64,000 bases of DNA, from positions 118,173 to 182,172 of the forward strand of contig CAVWIS010000023.1 in assembly GCA_963755055.1 (NCBI GenBank). Direction: 5' to 3'. The position numbers were made by a program, and so were the translations under genes. This document shows, in pieces, positions 17,301-25,918 of this stretch (within the stretch, counting starts at the first letter, position 1; the number at the start of each line of letters is the position of its first letter). The notes under the pieces are model-generated. The model ran no database searches. It saw only the letters and a program-made list of their open reading frames with translations, and was not told where the DNA came from. The DNA is from AP-16 sp963755055. GTDB taxonomy: Bacteria > Pseudomonadota > Alphaproteobacteria > Rhizobiales > Xanthobacteraceae.

Positions 17301-19571
17301 CCGCGCGGACATTTGCGCGTCCCCGTCAAGGTCGGCGGGCTTGCGGCGGGCGAGGAGGCTCGCATCGTGGTGGCCGCCGTCGACGTCGGCATCCTCAATC
17401 TCACCAACTACAAGCCGCCGGCGCCCGAGGACTATTATCTCGGGCAGCGCAAGCTTGCTGCCGAGCTGCGCGACATCTACGGCCAGCTGATCGACGGCAT
17501 GCAGGGCGCGCGCGGCCAGATCCGCACCGGCGGCGACGCGTCGGGCGCCGAGCTCAGCGGCTCGCCGCCCACCCAGCCGCCGCTGGCGCTCTATTCGGGC
17601 ATCGTCACGGTGGCGCCGGACGGGACCGCGGAGGTCGACTTCGACATTCCGGCCTTCGCCGGCACCGCGCGGGTGATGGCGGTCGCCTGGAGCAAGGACC
17701 GGGTCGGCCACGCGGTCGGCGACGTCATCGTCCGCGATCCCGTGGTGCTGACCGCGACGCTGCCGCGCTTCCTGCTCACCGGAGATCGCGGCACCGTGCG
17801 TCTCGAGCTTGATAACGTCGAGGGGCCGGCCGGCGACTACCGGATCGCCGTCACCGCCGACGCGCCGCTGGCGGTCGGGCAGGGGACGCAAACGCTGAAG
17901 CTTGCCGCCAGACAGCGCGCCAATGTGTCGGTGCCGCTGAGCGCCGGCGGCGTCGGCACCGGCAATGTCGCGGTGCGCATCACCGGGCCGGACAATTTCG
18001 CGCTCGAGCGAAGCTACGTGCTGGCCGCAAGACCGGCCACGCAGATCCTCACCCGGCGGACCGTCAAACCGATCGCCAGGGGCGAAAGCGTCACCCTGTC
18101 TGGTGACCTTTTCGCCGATCTGGTGCCGGGAACCGGCGGCGTGTCGCTGTCGGTGGGTCCGTCGGCGGCGCTCGACGCCGCCACCCTGCTCAGGGCGCTC
18201 GACCGCTATCCGTTCGGCTGCTCCGAGCAGATTGCCAGCCGCGCCTTGCCGCTGCTCTACGTCAATGACCTTGCCGCCGAAGCCCATCTGGCGCTCGACG
18301 GCGCAATCGACCAGCACGTTCGGGATGCCATCGACCGGCTGCTCGCGCGGCAGAGCTCGACCGGCTCGTTCGGCGCGTGGTCGAGCAGCAGCGACGACGA
18401 CGTCTGGCTCGACGCCTACGTCACCGACTTCCTCACCCGGGCGCGGGAACGGGGATTCGTCGTCCCCGATACCGCCTTCAAGCTCGCGGTCGACCGTCTG
18501 CGCAACTATATCGGCACGGCGCCCGACACCGCGAAGGACGGCGGACGCAACCTCGCCTATGCGCTCTATGTGCTCGCCCGCAATCGCGCGGCGCCGATCG
18601 GGGACCTGCGCTACCTCGCCGACACCAAGATGGAGGACATCGCCACCCCGATCGCCAGGGCACAGATCGGTGCGGCGCTCGGCATGCTGGGTGACCGGGT
18701 GCGCGCCGAGCAGGCGTTCGGTGCGGCCTTGCAGGCGCTCCCCGTGAAGGCATCGCTGCAGCCGAGCCGCATCGACTACGGCTCGGAGCTGCGCGATGCC
18801 GCCGCCCTGGTGACGCTGGCCTCGGAGGGCGGCGCGCCGCGGCCTATCCTTGCCGGCGCGGTCGGGCGGATCGAGGCGGCGCGAGGCCTCACGCCGCTGA
18901 CCTCCACCCAGGAAAACGCCTGGATGGTGCTTGCCGCCCGGGCGCTCGCCCGTGACGCGGCGATCTCGCTCGACGTCTCAGGCGAGACGCATAACCGTCC
19001 GCTCTATCAAAGCTATCGGGCCGCCGACCTGAAAGGCCCGGTCAAGGTCACCAACAACAGCGAAGCGAACCTGCAGGCCGTCGTCTCGGTCACCGGCGCG
19101 CCGGTGACGCCGGAGCCGGCGGCGGAACGCGGGTTCAAGATCGAGCGGCAGTATTACTCGCTCGCCGGCGACCCAGCCGATCCGTCAAAGGCCAGGCAGA
19201 ACCAGCGCTTCGTCGTGGTCCTGAAGATCACCGAAGGGCAGCCGCAATACGGCCGGCTGATCGTCGCCGACTACCTGCCGGCGGGCTTTGAGATCGACAA
19301 TCCGCGTCTCGTCTCCTCGGGCGAGACCGGCACGCTGTCGTGGATCGAGGATGCGGCGGAGCCGGTGAATTCCGAGTTCCGCGATGATCGCTTCTCGGCT
19401 GCCTTCAACCGCGCCGCCACCGATCGGCCGGTCTTCACCGTGGCCTATGTGGTGCGGGCGGTGTCGCCGGGCCGTTATGTCCTGCCGCAGGCCTATGTGG
19501 AGGACATGTACCGTCCCGACCGATTTGGCCGCACCGGCACCGGCGCGATCGAGGTGCAGGCGGCGCGGTGA
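14358..19571 (+). CDS. Bacterial alpha-2-macroglobulin with thioester motif
   Basis: Starting at ATG 14358 after GGGAGG, the gene encodes 1737 residues with a Sec signal (MIATVRAGVLAALVTLLPVA). The family traps or inhibits proteases in the periplasm using a reactive thioester; the motif CSEQ at C1288-Q1291 in YPFGCSEQIASR is intact. The macroglobulin and bait-type segments precede it, and a terpenoid-cyclase-like toroid (SSTGSFGAWSSSSDDDVWLD) and C-terminal domain follow. There is no lipobox cysteine after the signal, unlike E. coli YfhM. The adjacent pbpC, 7 bases downstream, is the classic partner and implies co-transcription in envelope defence or repair. Confidence 0.93.
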   Translation: MIATVRAGVLAALVTLLPVAAFSAGKAFQRDDLDDSAIKLEAQLKTDAGAIAKPAATLKREADAALEKRDARGAMRALSLLAVVAPKDAANWVRLSRTILQVRDLTAADKQESERALLIERAATAAYLGYQRAASPAEEADALVLLGRTFAERKIWRPALDTMRLALDLRETPDLRARYAELREQYGFRVLDYSVDSDAASPRACFQFSEALPGRRADFSPFVAVAGQDRPALTAEDKQLCVEGLKHGERYAVTLRPGLPSTVREALAKAAEFSIYVRDRKPFVHFAGRAYVLPRTGQRGIPVVSVNTETVKAKIFRIGDRSLIDTVLGSDFQRNFERYELERLGGQRGVQVWQGELKTESTLNADITTAFPIDQAVGELKPGVYVMVAEPAQANDDESTLATQWFIVSDLGLTAFSGGDGIAAFVHSLASTEAQAGVELRLIARNNEILAVRTTDAAGMVRFEAGLSRGEGGLAPAMLVASGKDDYAFLSLKSPAFDLSDRGVAGRAAPAGLDAFVFTERGVYRTGETVQITALLRDQKGVAALGVPLTLVVERPDGNEYRRAVVADQGAGGRSLSVPIVASATTGTWRARAYTDPKRPPVGEATFLVEDYVPERLEFALASPTGRIAKSTPAEVTLEGHFLYGAPASGLDIDGEVVIAAAKERPGLPGYQFGLADDEVTAERQALENLGETDAAGKAKFTVALDKVPASSRPLEAQITVRLNEAGGRAVERKISLPVTASASMIGVKPLFTGKSLGEGETASFDIVAVAPDGKGQAMSGLRWQLLRIDSRYQWYRQDGRWEYEPVKTTRRIADGTLDLAIDKPGRIAMPVSWGRYRLEVASADPAGPVTSIAFDAGWYAEASADTPDLLEIALDKPEYHAGDTMTVAVTARTPGKVSIAVIGDRLITTTTADVQAGTAKVPLTVGSDWGAGAYVVATLRRPLDAQANRMPGRAIGVQWFSVDRAARMLAVEMKLPDLMRPRGHLRVPVKVGGLAAGEEARIVVAAVDVGILNLTNYKPPAPEDYYLGQRKLAAELRDIYGQLIDGMQGARGQIRTGGDASGAELSGSPPTQPPLALYSGIVTVAPDGTAEVDFDIPAFAGTARVMAVAWSKDRVGHAVGDVIVRDPVVLTATLPRFLLTGDRGTVRLELDNVEGPAGDYRIAVTADAPLAVGQGTQTLKLAARQRANVSVPLSAGGVGTGNVAVRITGPDNFALERSYVLAARPATQILTRRTVKPIARGESVTLSGDLFADLVPGTGGVSLSVGPSAALDAATLLRALDRYPFGCSEQIASRALPLLYVNDLAAEAHLALDGAIDQHVRDAIDRLLARQSSTGSFGAWSSSSDDDVWLDAYVTDFLTRARERGFVVPDTAFKLAVDRLRNYIGTAPDTAKDGGRNLAYALYVLARNRAAPIGDLRYLADTKMEDIATPIARAQIGAALGMLGDRVRAEQAFGAALQALPVKASLQPSRIDYGSELRDAAALVTLASEGGAPRPILAGAVGRIEAARGLTPLTSTQENAWMVLAARALARDAAISLDVSGETHNRPLYQSYRAADLKGPVKVTNNSEANLQAVVSVTGAPVTPEPAAERGFKIERQYYSLAGDPADPSKARQNQRFVVVLKITEGQPQYGRLIVADYLPAGFEIDNPRLVSSGETGTLSWIEDAAEPVNSEFRDDRFSAAFNRAATDRPVFTVAYVVRAVSPGRYVLPQAYVEDMYRPDRFGRTGTGAIEVQAAR

Positions 19572-19578
19572 CGACACC

Positions 19579-21708
19579 GTGACGGCGATCCGCACGACCG
19601 GAACGACGGTCCGACCCGGGCAGGCGGGGAGAGATCCCCGCCCGCCGGCTTGGCGGCGCCTGCGGATCGTCGCTTCGGGCACGCTTGCGGCGTTCCTGCT
19701 TGTCGTCGGCATTGCGGCTGCCTGGATCGTTTCGCTCGGGCCGGCTCCGCTTGGAGCCGCGCTCGACTATTCGACGGTTGTGCTCGACCGCGACGGAAAA
19801 CTGCTGCGGCCATATGCGACGATGCTCGGACGCTGGCGGCTGCCGGCAACGCCGGAGAGCGTCGATCCGCGCTTGATCGAGGCGCTGATCGCCTTCGAGG
19901 ACAAGCGCTTCCGCTCGCATCGCGGCGTCGACCCGATAGCGCTGATGCGCGCGGCCTGGCAGCTTGCCGTCAACGGCCGCATCGTGTCGGGCGCCTCGAC
20001 GCTGACCATGCAGGTGGCGCGCCTGATCGAGCCGCGCCGCGAGCGCAGCCTTCTGGTCAAGCTCAAGGAGATCGTCCGCGCCGTCGAGATCGAGCGGGCG
20101 CTGACCAAGGACGAGATTCTGAGCCTCTATCTCGGGCTCGCCCCCTATGGGGGTAATCTCGAAGGCATCCGTGCGGCGTCGCTCGCCTATTTCGGCAAGG
20201 AGCCGCGCCGGCTGTCGCTCGGCGAGATCGCGTTGCTGGTGGCGCTGCCGCAGTCGCCAGAAGTCCGCCGGCCCGACCGCTCCGCCGAGGTCGCCCGCCG
20301 CGCCCGCGACCGGGTGCTGGAGCGGATCGCCGAGGCGCGCGCGATTCCCGCCGACGAGGTGGCGGAGGCGAGGCGCGAGCCGGTGCCGGCGGTGCGCATG
20401 CCGATGCCCATGCTCGCCCCGCATGCGGCCGACCAGGCGGTCGCGTCCGCGCCGGACCGCAAACGCCACCGTCTCACCATCGACGCGACCCTGCAGCAGA
20501 GCCTGGAGGAGCTCGCCCGCCAGCGGGCGCGGACGCTCGGCCCCGACATGTCGGTGGCGGTCGTGGCGGTCGACAATGCGACCGGGGAGGTCTTGGCCCG
20601 TGTCGCCGGAGCGGACTATTTCGACGAGCGCCGCGCCGGCCAGGTCGACATGACCCAGGCGCTGCGCTCCCCGGGCTCGGCGCTGAAACCCTTCATCTAC
20701 GGGCTCGCCTTCGAGGACGGGCTCGTTCATCCGGAGACGCTGATCGACGACCGCCCGGTGCGCTACGGGAGCTACGCGCCGGAGAATTTCGATCTGACCT
20801 TCCAGGGCACCGTGACGGTGCGCAAGGCGCTGCAACTCTCGCTCAACGTTCCGGCCGTGGCCCTGCTCGATGCGGTGCGGGCGAGCCGCTTCACGGCCCG
20901 GCTCAACGATGCCGGCGCATTGCTGGTCCTGCCCCCGGGCGAAGTGCCCGGCCTCGCCATGGGCCTCGGCGGCCTTGGGATCACGCTGTCCGACCTCACC
21001 ATGCTGTATGCCGGCCTGGCGCGGCTCGGCACCACGCTGCCGCTCGGCGAGCGCCGCGACGCCATGCCGGACGCCCCGCTGCCGCGCCGTCTGCTCGACC
21101 CGGTGGCCGCCTGGTACGTGGGAAACGTCCTGATCGGCGCGCCGCCGCCGGAAAACGCCGCGGGCGGACGCATCGCCTTCAAGACCGGCACCAGCTACGG
21201 CTATCGCGATGCCTGGGCGATCGGTTTCGACGGCCGGCGCACCATCGGCGTGTGGGTCGGCCGCCCCGACGGCGCGCCGGTGCCCGGCCTGGTCGGCCGC
21301 GCCGCGGCGGCCCCGATCCTGTTCGAAGCCTTTGCCCGGATGAATGCGCCGATCGTGCCGCTGCCACCGGCACCCAGGGGCGTGATGCTGGCTGCAAGCG
21401 GAAAACTGCCGCCGCCGCTGCAGCGGTTCCGTCCGGTTGGCTCACGCAACGACGCCGAGGCGCCACCGCGCATCATGTTTCCCCCCAACGGGGCCCGCCT
21501 CGAGCTTGCCGCGACGGGTGGCAGGCCGGATCCGGTCGCCCTGAAGATCGCCGGCGGCGTCGCGCCGCTCACCGTGCTGGTCAACGGCGTACCGCTCGCC
21601 GAGGCTCGCCGCACGCTGTTCTTCGAGCCCGACGGGCCGGGCTTCGTGCGGCTCACCGTCATGGATGCGCGCGGGGTGACCGACAGCGTCGTGGTCCGCC
21701 TGCAATAG
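19579..21708 (+). CDS. pbpC: Penicillin-binding protein 1C (transglycosylase/transpeptidase)
   Basis: The likely start is GTG 19579 (VTAIRTTGTT), placing one membrane anchor at about 31-52. The GT51 glycosyltransferase domain has FEDKRFRSHRGVDP with catalytic E107 and GASTLTMQVARL. The transpeptidase domain has S367-ALK, SLN and K535-TGTS. A C-terminal BiPBP_C domain of about 90 residues follows, as in true PBP1C. It polymerises and cross-links peptidoglycan at the outer face of the inner membrane. Linkage to the macroglobulin gene is conserved across many proteobacteria. Upstream in-frame ATGs lie inside the previous gene and are unlikely starts. Confidence 0.93.
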   Translation: MTAIRTTGTTVRPGQAGRDPRPPAWRRLRIVASGTLAAFLLVVGIAAAWIVSLGPAPLGAALDYSTVVLDRDGKLLRPYATMLGRWRLPATPESVDPRLIEALIAFEDKRFRSHRGVDPIALMRAAWQLAVNGRIVSGASTLTMQVARLIEPRRERSLLVKLKEIVRAVEIERALTKDEILSLYLGLAPYGGNLEGIRAASLAYFGKEPRRLSLGEIALLVALPQSPEVRRPDRSAEVARRARDRVLERIAEARAIPADEVAEARREPVPAVRMPMPMLAPHAADQAVASAPDRKRHRLTIDATLQQSLEELARQRARTLGPDMSVAVVAVDNATGEVLARVAGADYFDERRAGQVDMTQALRSPGSALKPFIYGLAFEDGLVHPETLIDDRPVRYGSYAPENFDLTFQGTVTVRKALQLSLNVPAVALLDAVRASRFTARLNDAGALLVLPPGEVPGLAMGLGGLGITLSDLTMLYAGLARLGTTLPLGERRDAMPDAPLPRRLLDPVAAWYVGNVLIGAPPPENAAGGRIAFKTGTSYGYRDAWAIGFDGRRTIGVWVGRPDGAPVPGLVGRAAAAPILFEAFARMNAPIVPLPPAPRGVMLAASGKLPPPLQRFRPVGSRNDAEAPPRIMFPPNGARLELAATGGRPDPVALKIAGGVAPLTVLVNGVPLAEARRTLFFEPDGPGFVRLTVMDARGVTDSVVVRLQ

Positions 21709-21793
21709 CGCGCTTCTCGTCGCGCCCGCCGGCCTGCTTCCCCCTGCCGGGGGTTTTCTCTATTGTCCGCCCGGTTTTCGCCAACGGGCCCAT

Positions 21794-23512
21794 ATGTCTG
21801 TGTCGATTGAAGAAAAATCCCGGCACCTGCCGTCGCCCCGCGATGTCGGCGCCCGCATCCTGGCGGCGGCGACCGCCTCGCACCGGCGTGCGATCGCGTT
21901 CCTGGTGCTGTTTTCGCTGCTCACCTTCCTGCCGGGCTTCTTCAACGTGCCGCCGATCGACCGCGACGAGGCGCTGTTCGCCCAGGCAACGAAGCAGATG
22001 ATCGAGACCGGCGACTATGTCGACATCCGCTTCCAGGACGAGGTGAGATACAAGAAGCCGGTCGGCATCTATTGGCTGCAGGCCGCCGTAGTGCGTACCG
22101 CCGAAGCGCTCGGCGTCCGCAACGCGGCCACCACGATCTGGCTCTACCGCATTCCCTCGCTGATCGGCGCCATCGGCGCGGCGCTGATGACGTACTGGAC
22201 CGCGCTCAGCTTCGGCGGCCGGACCACCGCTTTTCTGGCCGGCCTGATGCTGGCGAGCTCGATCCTGCTCGGCGTCGAGGCGCGCCTCGCCAAGACCGAC
22301 GCGATGCTGCTGTTCACGATCGTGGCCGCGATGGGGGTGCTGGCGCGCAGCTATTTCGCCGATCCGAAGGCGGCCGATGGCCCGGGCTGGCGCGATCCGG
22401 CGATCTTCTGGACCGCGCTCGCCGCCGGCGTGCTGCTCAAGGGGCCGCTGATCCTGATGATCGTCGGGCTCGCTGCCTTGACCCTGGTGGTGCTCGACCG
22501 CTCGGCGGGCTTTCTCGGACGTTTGCGCCCGGCGATCGGCGCGGTCTGGCTGCTCGTCCTGGTCCTGCCGTGGTTCGTCGCCATCATGAATCGCGCCGGC
22601 GAAAGCTTTTTCATCGAGTCGGTCGGCCACGACCTGCTCGGCAAGCTCACCACCGGCCAGCAGACGCATTTCGGTCCGCCGGGCTATTACCTGGTGCTGT
22701 TCTGGGCGACGTTCTGGCCCGCCGCTCCGCTGGCGGCGCTGGCCGCCGCATCCGTCTGGCACGGGCGGCGCGAGGCGCCGACAAGATTTCTGCTTGCCTG
22801 GCTGGTGCCGAGCTGGATCGTCTTCGAGCTGGTCTTCACCAAGCTGCCGCACTACGTGCTGCCGCTCTATCCGGCGATCGCGATCCTGATCGCCCGGGCG
22901 ATCGAGCACGCCGGGCTGTCGCGCGACCGCCGCGTGGTGCGCACCCTGGTGCACTGGCCGCTGATCCCCGGCCTCATGCTGATGATCGTGATCGTCGGGC
23001 TGATCTATTTCCGCCGCCAGCTTGGGCTGCTCGCCTGGCCGTTCGCCGGCGCCTCGATCATCTTCGGATTCTTCGCCTGGCGGTTCTACGACACCGACGG
23101 GGCGGCGCGCTCGTTCCTGCGCGCCGCCGTCGCCTCGCTGATGCTCTCGGTCGGGGCCTACGGCGTGGTCGTGCCGCTGCTGCGCCCGCTGTTTCCCAGC
23201 GCCTGGCTCTCAGCCTCGATCGAGACCGATTGCAACAAGCCGGAATTCGCCGCAGCCGGCTATCATGAGCCGAGCCTGGTGTTTCTGCTCGGCACCTCGA
23301 CGCGGCTCACCGACGGAGGAGGGGCCGCCAATTTCCTGCGCGACGGGGCCTGCCGTTTCGCCTTGATCGAGTCGCGGCAGGAGCGCGCCTTCGTGCAACG
23401 GGCCGAGGCGATCGGCCTGCGCTATGCGCCGGACCAGCGGATCGAGGGGCTCAACTACAATGGCGGCCGCTGGATGTCGATCGGGGTCTACCGCTCCGAG
23501 GCGGCGCGATGA
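21794..23512 (+). CDS. Glycosyltransferase family 39 membrane protein (ArnT-like)
   Basis: The 572-residue polytopic protein has the periplasmic-loop DRDE motif (D56-E59) in NVPPIDRDEALFAQATKQM and about 12 membrane segments before a soluble C-terminal part. GT39/PMT-type enzymes, including ArnT, transfer a sugar from a polyprenyl-phosphate carrier to lipid A or another acceptor in the inner-membrane periplasmic leaflet. It overlaps the PAP2 gene as ATGA and is followed by GT2 and LAB_N genes, which together fit a lipid-linked sugar pathway. The transferred sugar cannot be told from sequence. Confidence 0.88.
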   Translation: MSVSIEEKSRHLPSPRDVGARILAAATASHRRAIAFLVLFSLLTFLPGFFNVPPIDRDEALFAQATKQMIETGDYVDIRFQDEVRYKKPVGIYWLQAAVVRTAEALGVRNAATTIWLYRIPSLIGAIGAALMTYWTALSFGGRTTAFLAGLMLASSILLGVEARLAKTDAMLLFTIVAAMGVLARSYFADPKAADGPGWRDPAIFWTALAAGVLLKGPLILMIVGLAALTLVVLDRSAGFLGRLRPAIGAVWLLVLVLPWFVAIMNRAGESFFIESVGHDLLGKLTTGQQTHFGPPGYYLVLFWATFWPAAPLAALAAASVWHGRREAPTRFLLAWLVPSWIVFELVFTKLPHYVLPLYPAIAILIARAIEHAGLSRDRRVVRTLVHWPLIPGLMLMIVIVGLIYFRRQLGLLAWPFAGASIIFGFFAWRFYDTDGAARSFLRAAVASLMLSVGAYGVVVPLLRPLFPSAWLSASIETDCNKPEFAAAGYHEPSLVFLLGTSTRLTDGGGAANFLRDGACRFALIESRQERAFVQRAEAIGLRYAPDQRIEGLNYNGGRWMSIGVYRSEAAR

Positions 23513-24363
23513 CGGCGGCCGGCCGGTTGGACAAGGGCGGTTCGCATTCGACCCTCGCCACGCTCGGGCGGCTGCGGGGAAATCTTGCCGCCGCGCTCGC
23601 CCGCCTCGGACGCCCTCCGCGCGGGGCGGGGAGGCGGCGCTCCATCCTGCCGGCTCCCGGACCGCTCTGGCTCGGCGTGGCGGCGTGCATTGTCCTCGTC
23701 GGCGCCGCCATGGCCTTCCTCGACACCTGGGCGATCGAGCGGACGAAACTGCTGCCGCTCCCGGTGGTGCAGGCGTTCAACGAGATCACGGATTTCGGCA
23801 CGTCCGGGTGGTTCCTGTGGCCGATCGGGCTCATCCTTCTGGCGGTCGCGATGCTCGCCAGGCCGGCGCTCGGCCGCATCACCAACGCGGTGCTCATCGC
23901 CGTCATGGTGCGTCTGCAATTCCTCTTTCTGGCCATCGCGTTGCCGGGGCTGACCATCACGGTGGCAAAGCGGCTGATCGGACGCGTGCGCCCATCGGAG
24001 CTCGGCCCGTTCCAGTATTTTCCGCTCTCGTGGCGCTCCGACTATGCAAGCCTCCCGTCGGGCCACAGCACCACGGCCTTCGCGGCCGCGATCGCCATCG
24101 GGGCGCTGTGTCCACGCGCGCGCCTGCCGCTGTGGATCTATGCGGCGACCATCGCGCTCAGCCGGGTGGTGATCACGGCGCATTTCCCCAGCGACGTCAT
24201 CGCCGGCGCCTTCGTCGGCGGATTTGGCGCGCTGCTGGTGCGCAACTTTTTTGCCCTGCGGCGGCTCGCCTTCACGGTCGGGCCGGACGGCAGGATCGCC
24301 CCGTGGCCGGGGCCTTCGCTGCAGCGCATCAAGAGGGTTGCCCGCCGGGTCGCGGCTCACTAA
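23509..24363 (+). CDS. PAP2-family membrane phosphatase
   Basis: The 284-residue protein has the three phosphatase motifs: KRLIGRVRP, PSGHSTT and SRVVITAHFPSDV. It has about six membrane segments and a 30-40 residue basic N-terminal extension. PAP2 enzymes dephosphorylate phosphatidate, undecaprenyl diphosphate or lipid A. Translational overlap with the GT39 gene suggests it recycles polyprenyl carrier or trims lipid A in the same pathway. Confidence 0.9.
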   Translation: MTAAGRLDKGGSHSTLATLGRLRGNLAAALARLGRPPRGAGRRRSILPAPGPLWLGVAACIVLVGAAMAFLDTWAIERTKLLPLPVVQAFNEITDFGTSGWFLWPIGLILLAVAMLARPALGRITNAVLIAVMVRLQFLFLAIALPGLTITVAKRLIGRVRPSELGPFQYFPLSWRSDYASLPSGHSTTAFAAAIAIGALCPRARLPLWIYAATIALSRVVITAHFPSDVIAGAFVGGFGALLVRNFFALRRLAFTVGPDGRIAPWPGPSLQRIKRVARRVAAH

Positions 24364-24401
24364 GAAGCTCGGCCTCGGCCGCACCCCTGACGGAACACGC
24401 C

Positions 24402-25172
24402 ATGACCGACACCACCATGCCCGCGGGGCGGACGGCGGCTCCCGCCGTCTCGGTGGTCGTGCCGGTGAAGAACGAGGCCGGCAATGTCAAAGCCCTCACC
24501 GACGAGATCGCGGCGGCGCTCGCCGGCCGCTGGAGCTTCGAGGTGATCTACGTCGACGACGGCTCGAGCGACGATACCTCCGCGGTGCTGCTGCGGCTGA
24601 TGGCCGAGCGCCTGTGGCTGCGCCAGATCCGCCATGCCGCCTCGTGCGGCCAGTCGGCCGCGGTGCGCAGCGGCGTCGGGGCAGCCCGCGCGCCGCTCGT
24701 CGTCACCCTGGACGGCGACGGGCAGAACGACCCCTCGTTCATCCCGGCCCTGCTGCGGGCGCTGGAGGCCGGCTCGCCGCGCATCGGTCTCATCGCCGGC
24801 CAGCGCGTCGGCCGCCGCGCCTCGGCCTTCAAGCGCCTGCAGTCCCGCGTGGCCAACGGGGTGCGCCGTGCGGTCCTGCGTGACGGGACCCGCGACACCG
24901 GCTGCGGCCTCAAGGCATTTCCCCGCCAAGTGTTTCTCGCCCTGCCGTATTTCGACGGGCTGCACCGTTTCCTGCCCGCCCTGGTGCGGCGGGACGGGCT
25001 CGAGATCGGCTATGTCGACGTGATCGACCGTCCGCGCCGGCATGGCCGCTCGAACTATGGCGCGTGGGACCGGCTGTGGGTCGGCTTGACCGACATTTTC
25101 GGCGTGCGCTGGCTAATCCGCCGGCGACGGCGCGTGCCGCTGGCTTCGGAGGTGAATGCGGATGCTCGCTGA
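24402..25172 (+). CDS. Glycosyltransferase family 2 (polyprenyl-phosphate glycosyltransferase-like)
   Basis: The start at 24402 gives a 256-residue protein with VVVPVKNEAGNVKAL, VDDGSSDDT and the metal-binding LDGDGQNDPS. It resembles DPM1/ArnC-like enzymes that load a sugar onto polyprenyl phosphate, but lacks the two C-terminal membrane helices of ArnC. It probably supplies the lipid-linked donor for the GT39 gene two places upstream. It overlaps the next gene. Confidence 0.88.
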   Translation: MTDTTMPAGRTAAPAVSVVVPVKNEAGNVKALTDEIAAALAGRWSFEVIYVDDGSSDDTSAVLLRLMAERLWLRQIRHAASCGQSAAVRSGVGAARAPLVVTLDGDGQNDPSFIPALLRALEAGSPRIGLIAGQRVGRRASAFKRLQSRVANGVRRAVLRDGTRDTGCGLKAFPRQVFLALPYFDGLHRFLPALVRRDGLEIGYVDVIDRPRRHGRSNYGAWDRLWVGLTDIFGVRWLIRRRRRVPLASEVNADAR

Positions 25173-25497
25173 CCTGATCCGCCAGCTCGGCGCCTATCTC
25201 AACGAGGTTTTCGTCCAGCAGCTCAGCTGGTGGGTGGCGCTCGGCTTCATCGCCCAGGCGCTGTTCTCCATGCGCTTCCTGGTGCAGTGGATCGCCTCGG
25301 AACGCGCCGGCCGCAGCATCATCCCGCTGGCGTTCTGGTGGTTTTCGATCGCCGGCGGCGTGCTGCTGTTCGTCTATTCGCTCTACCGCCGCGACCCGGT
25401 CTTCATCGCCGGCCAGGGGCTCGGCCTGTTCATCTATGGGCGCAATCTCTATTTCGTGCTGCGCGAGCGCCGCGACCCGGAGATGCCGGCAGGGTGA
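25162..25497 (+). CDS. Lipid-A-disaccharide synthase N-terminal-like (LAB_N) membrane protein
   Basis: The 111-residue protein has three membrane helices and the LAB_N signature LGFIAQALFSMRFLVQWIAS followed by ERAGRSIIPLAFWW. These small proteins accompany GT2 and GT39 genes for lipid A modification. ATG 25162 is preferred over 25156 because GGAGG ends 9 bases before it. It overlaps the 3' end of the GT2 gene by 11 bases and ends the cluster. Confidence 0.85.
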   Translation: MLADLIRQLGAYLNEVFVQQLSWWVALGFIAQALFSMRFLVQWIASERAGRSIIPLAFWWFSIAGGVLLFVYSLYRRDPVFIAGQGLGLFIYGRNLYFVLRERRDPEMPAG

Positions 25498-25918
25498 GAC
25501 GCGCCGCTGCGAGATCGCATCGTCCGGGGTCGGGTTCGAGCGCCTGACGAAGCATCGGCACGGACGGCGGCATGTTTGGTGCCGGTCCGGATCGACCGGT
25601 CGACGCCCTGGCCGAATGCCGGGAAATAGAGCGGCGTTGCCCAGGTCCATCAACACCCGCCGCACCCCGATCAGGCGCGGCCCGGCAAATCGCCGGAATG
25701 GCCTGCGTCTGCGCACCGTCAACCCCTTGACCTAAAGGTACGATCGGACTGAGATGCGCTGCGAGGGGAAAGGGGGGCCGTGCGCCCCATGGCGAGCCTT
25801 GACTTGACGGGTTGCCTGCCGGCATCGGCGGGGACCGGGGCCGTTCGGCCCTGACGATGGCATAACGAACCAAAGCATCATCATGTGGGAACAGCGAAAG
25901 CTCGGAGAAGGCCGTATC
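25498..25918. other. Non-coding gap before the aap operon
   Basis: I find no convincing gene in this 421-base stretch. It must carry the aapJ promoter, and TTGACTTGACGGG near 25799 is the only promoter-like string I noticed. Codon-like reading frames exist on both strands but show no recognisable protein. Confidence 0.5.

Noticed and set aside
14403..18317. Long minus-strand frame opposite the macroglobulin gene
   Set aside because: Composition is Arg/His/Gly-rich and lacks motifs; the plus strand encodes a complete macroglobulin.
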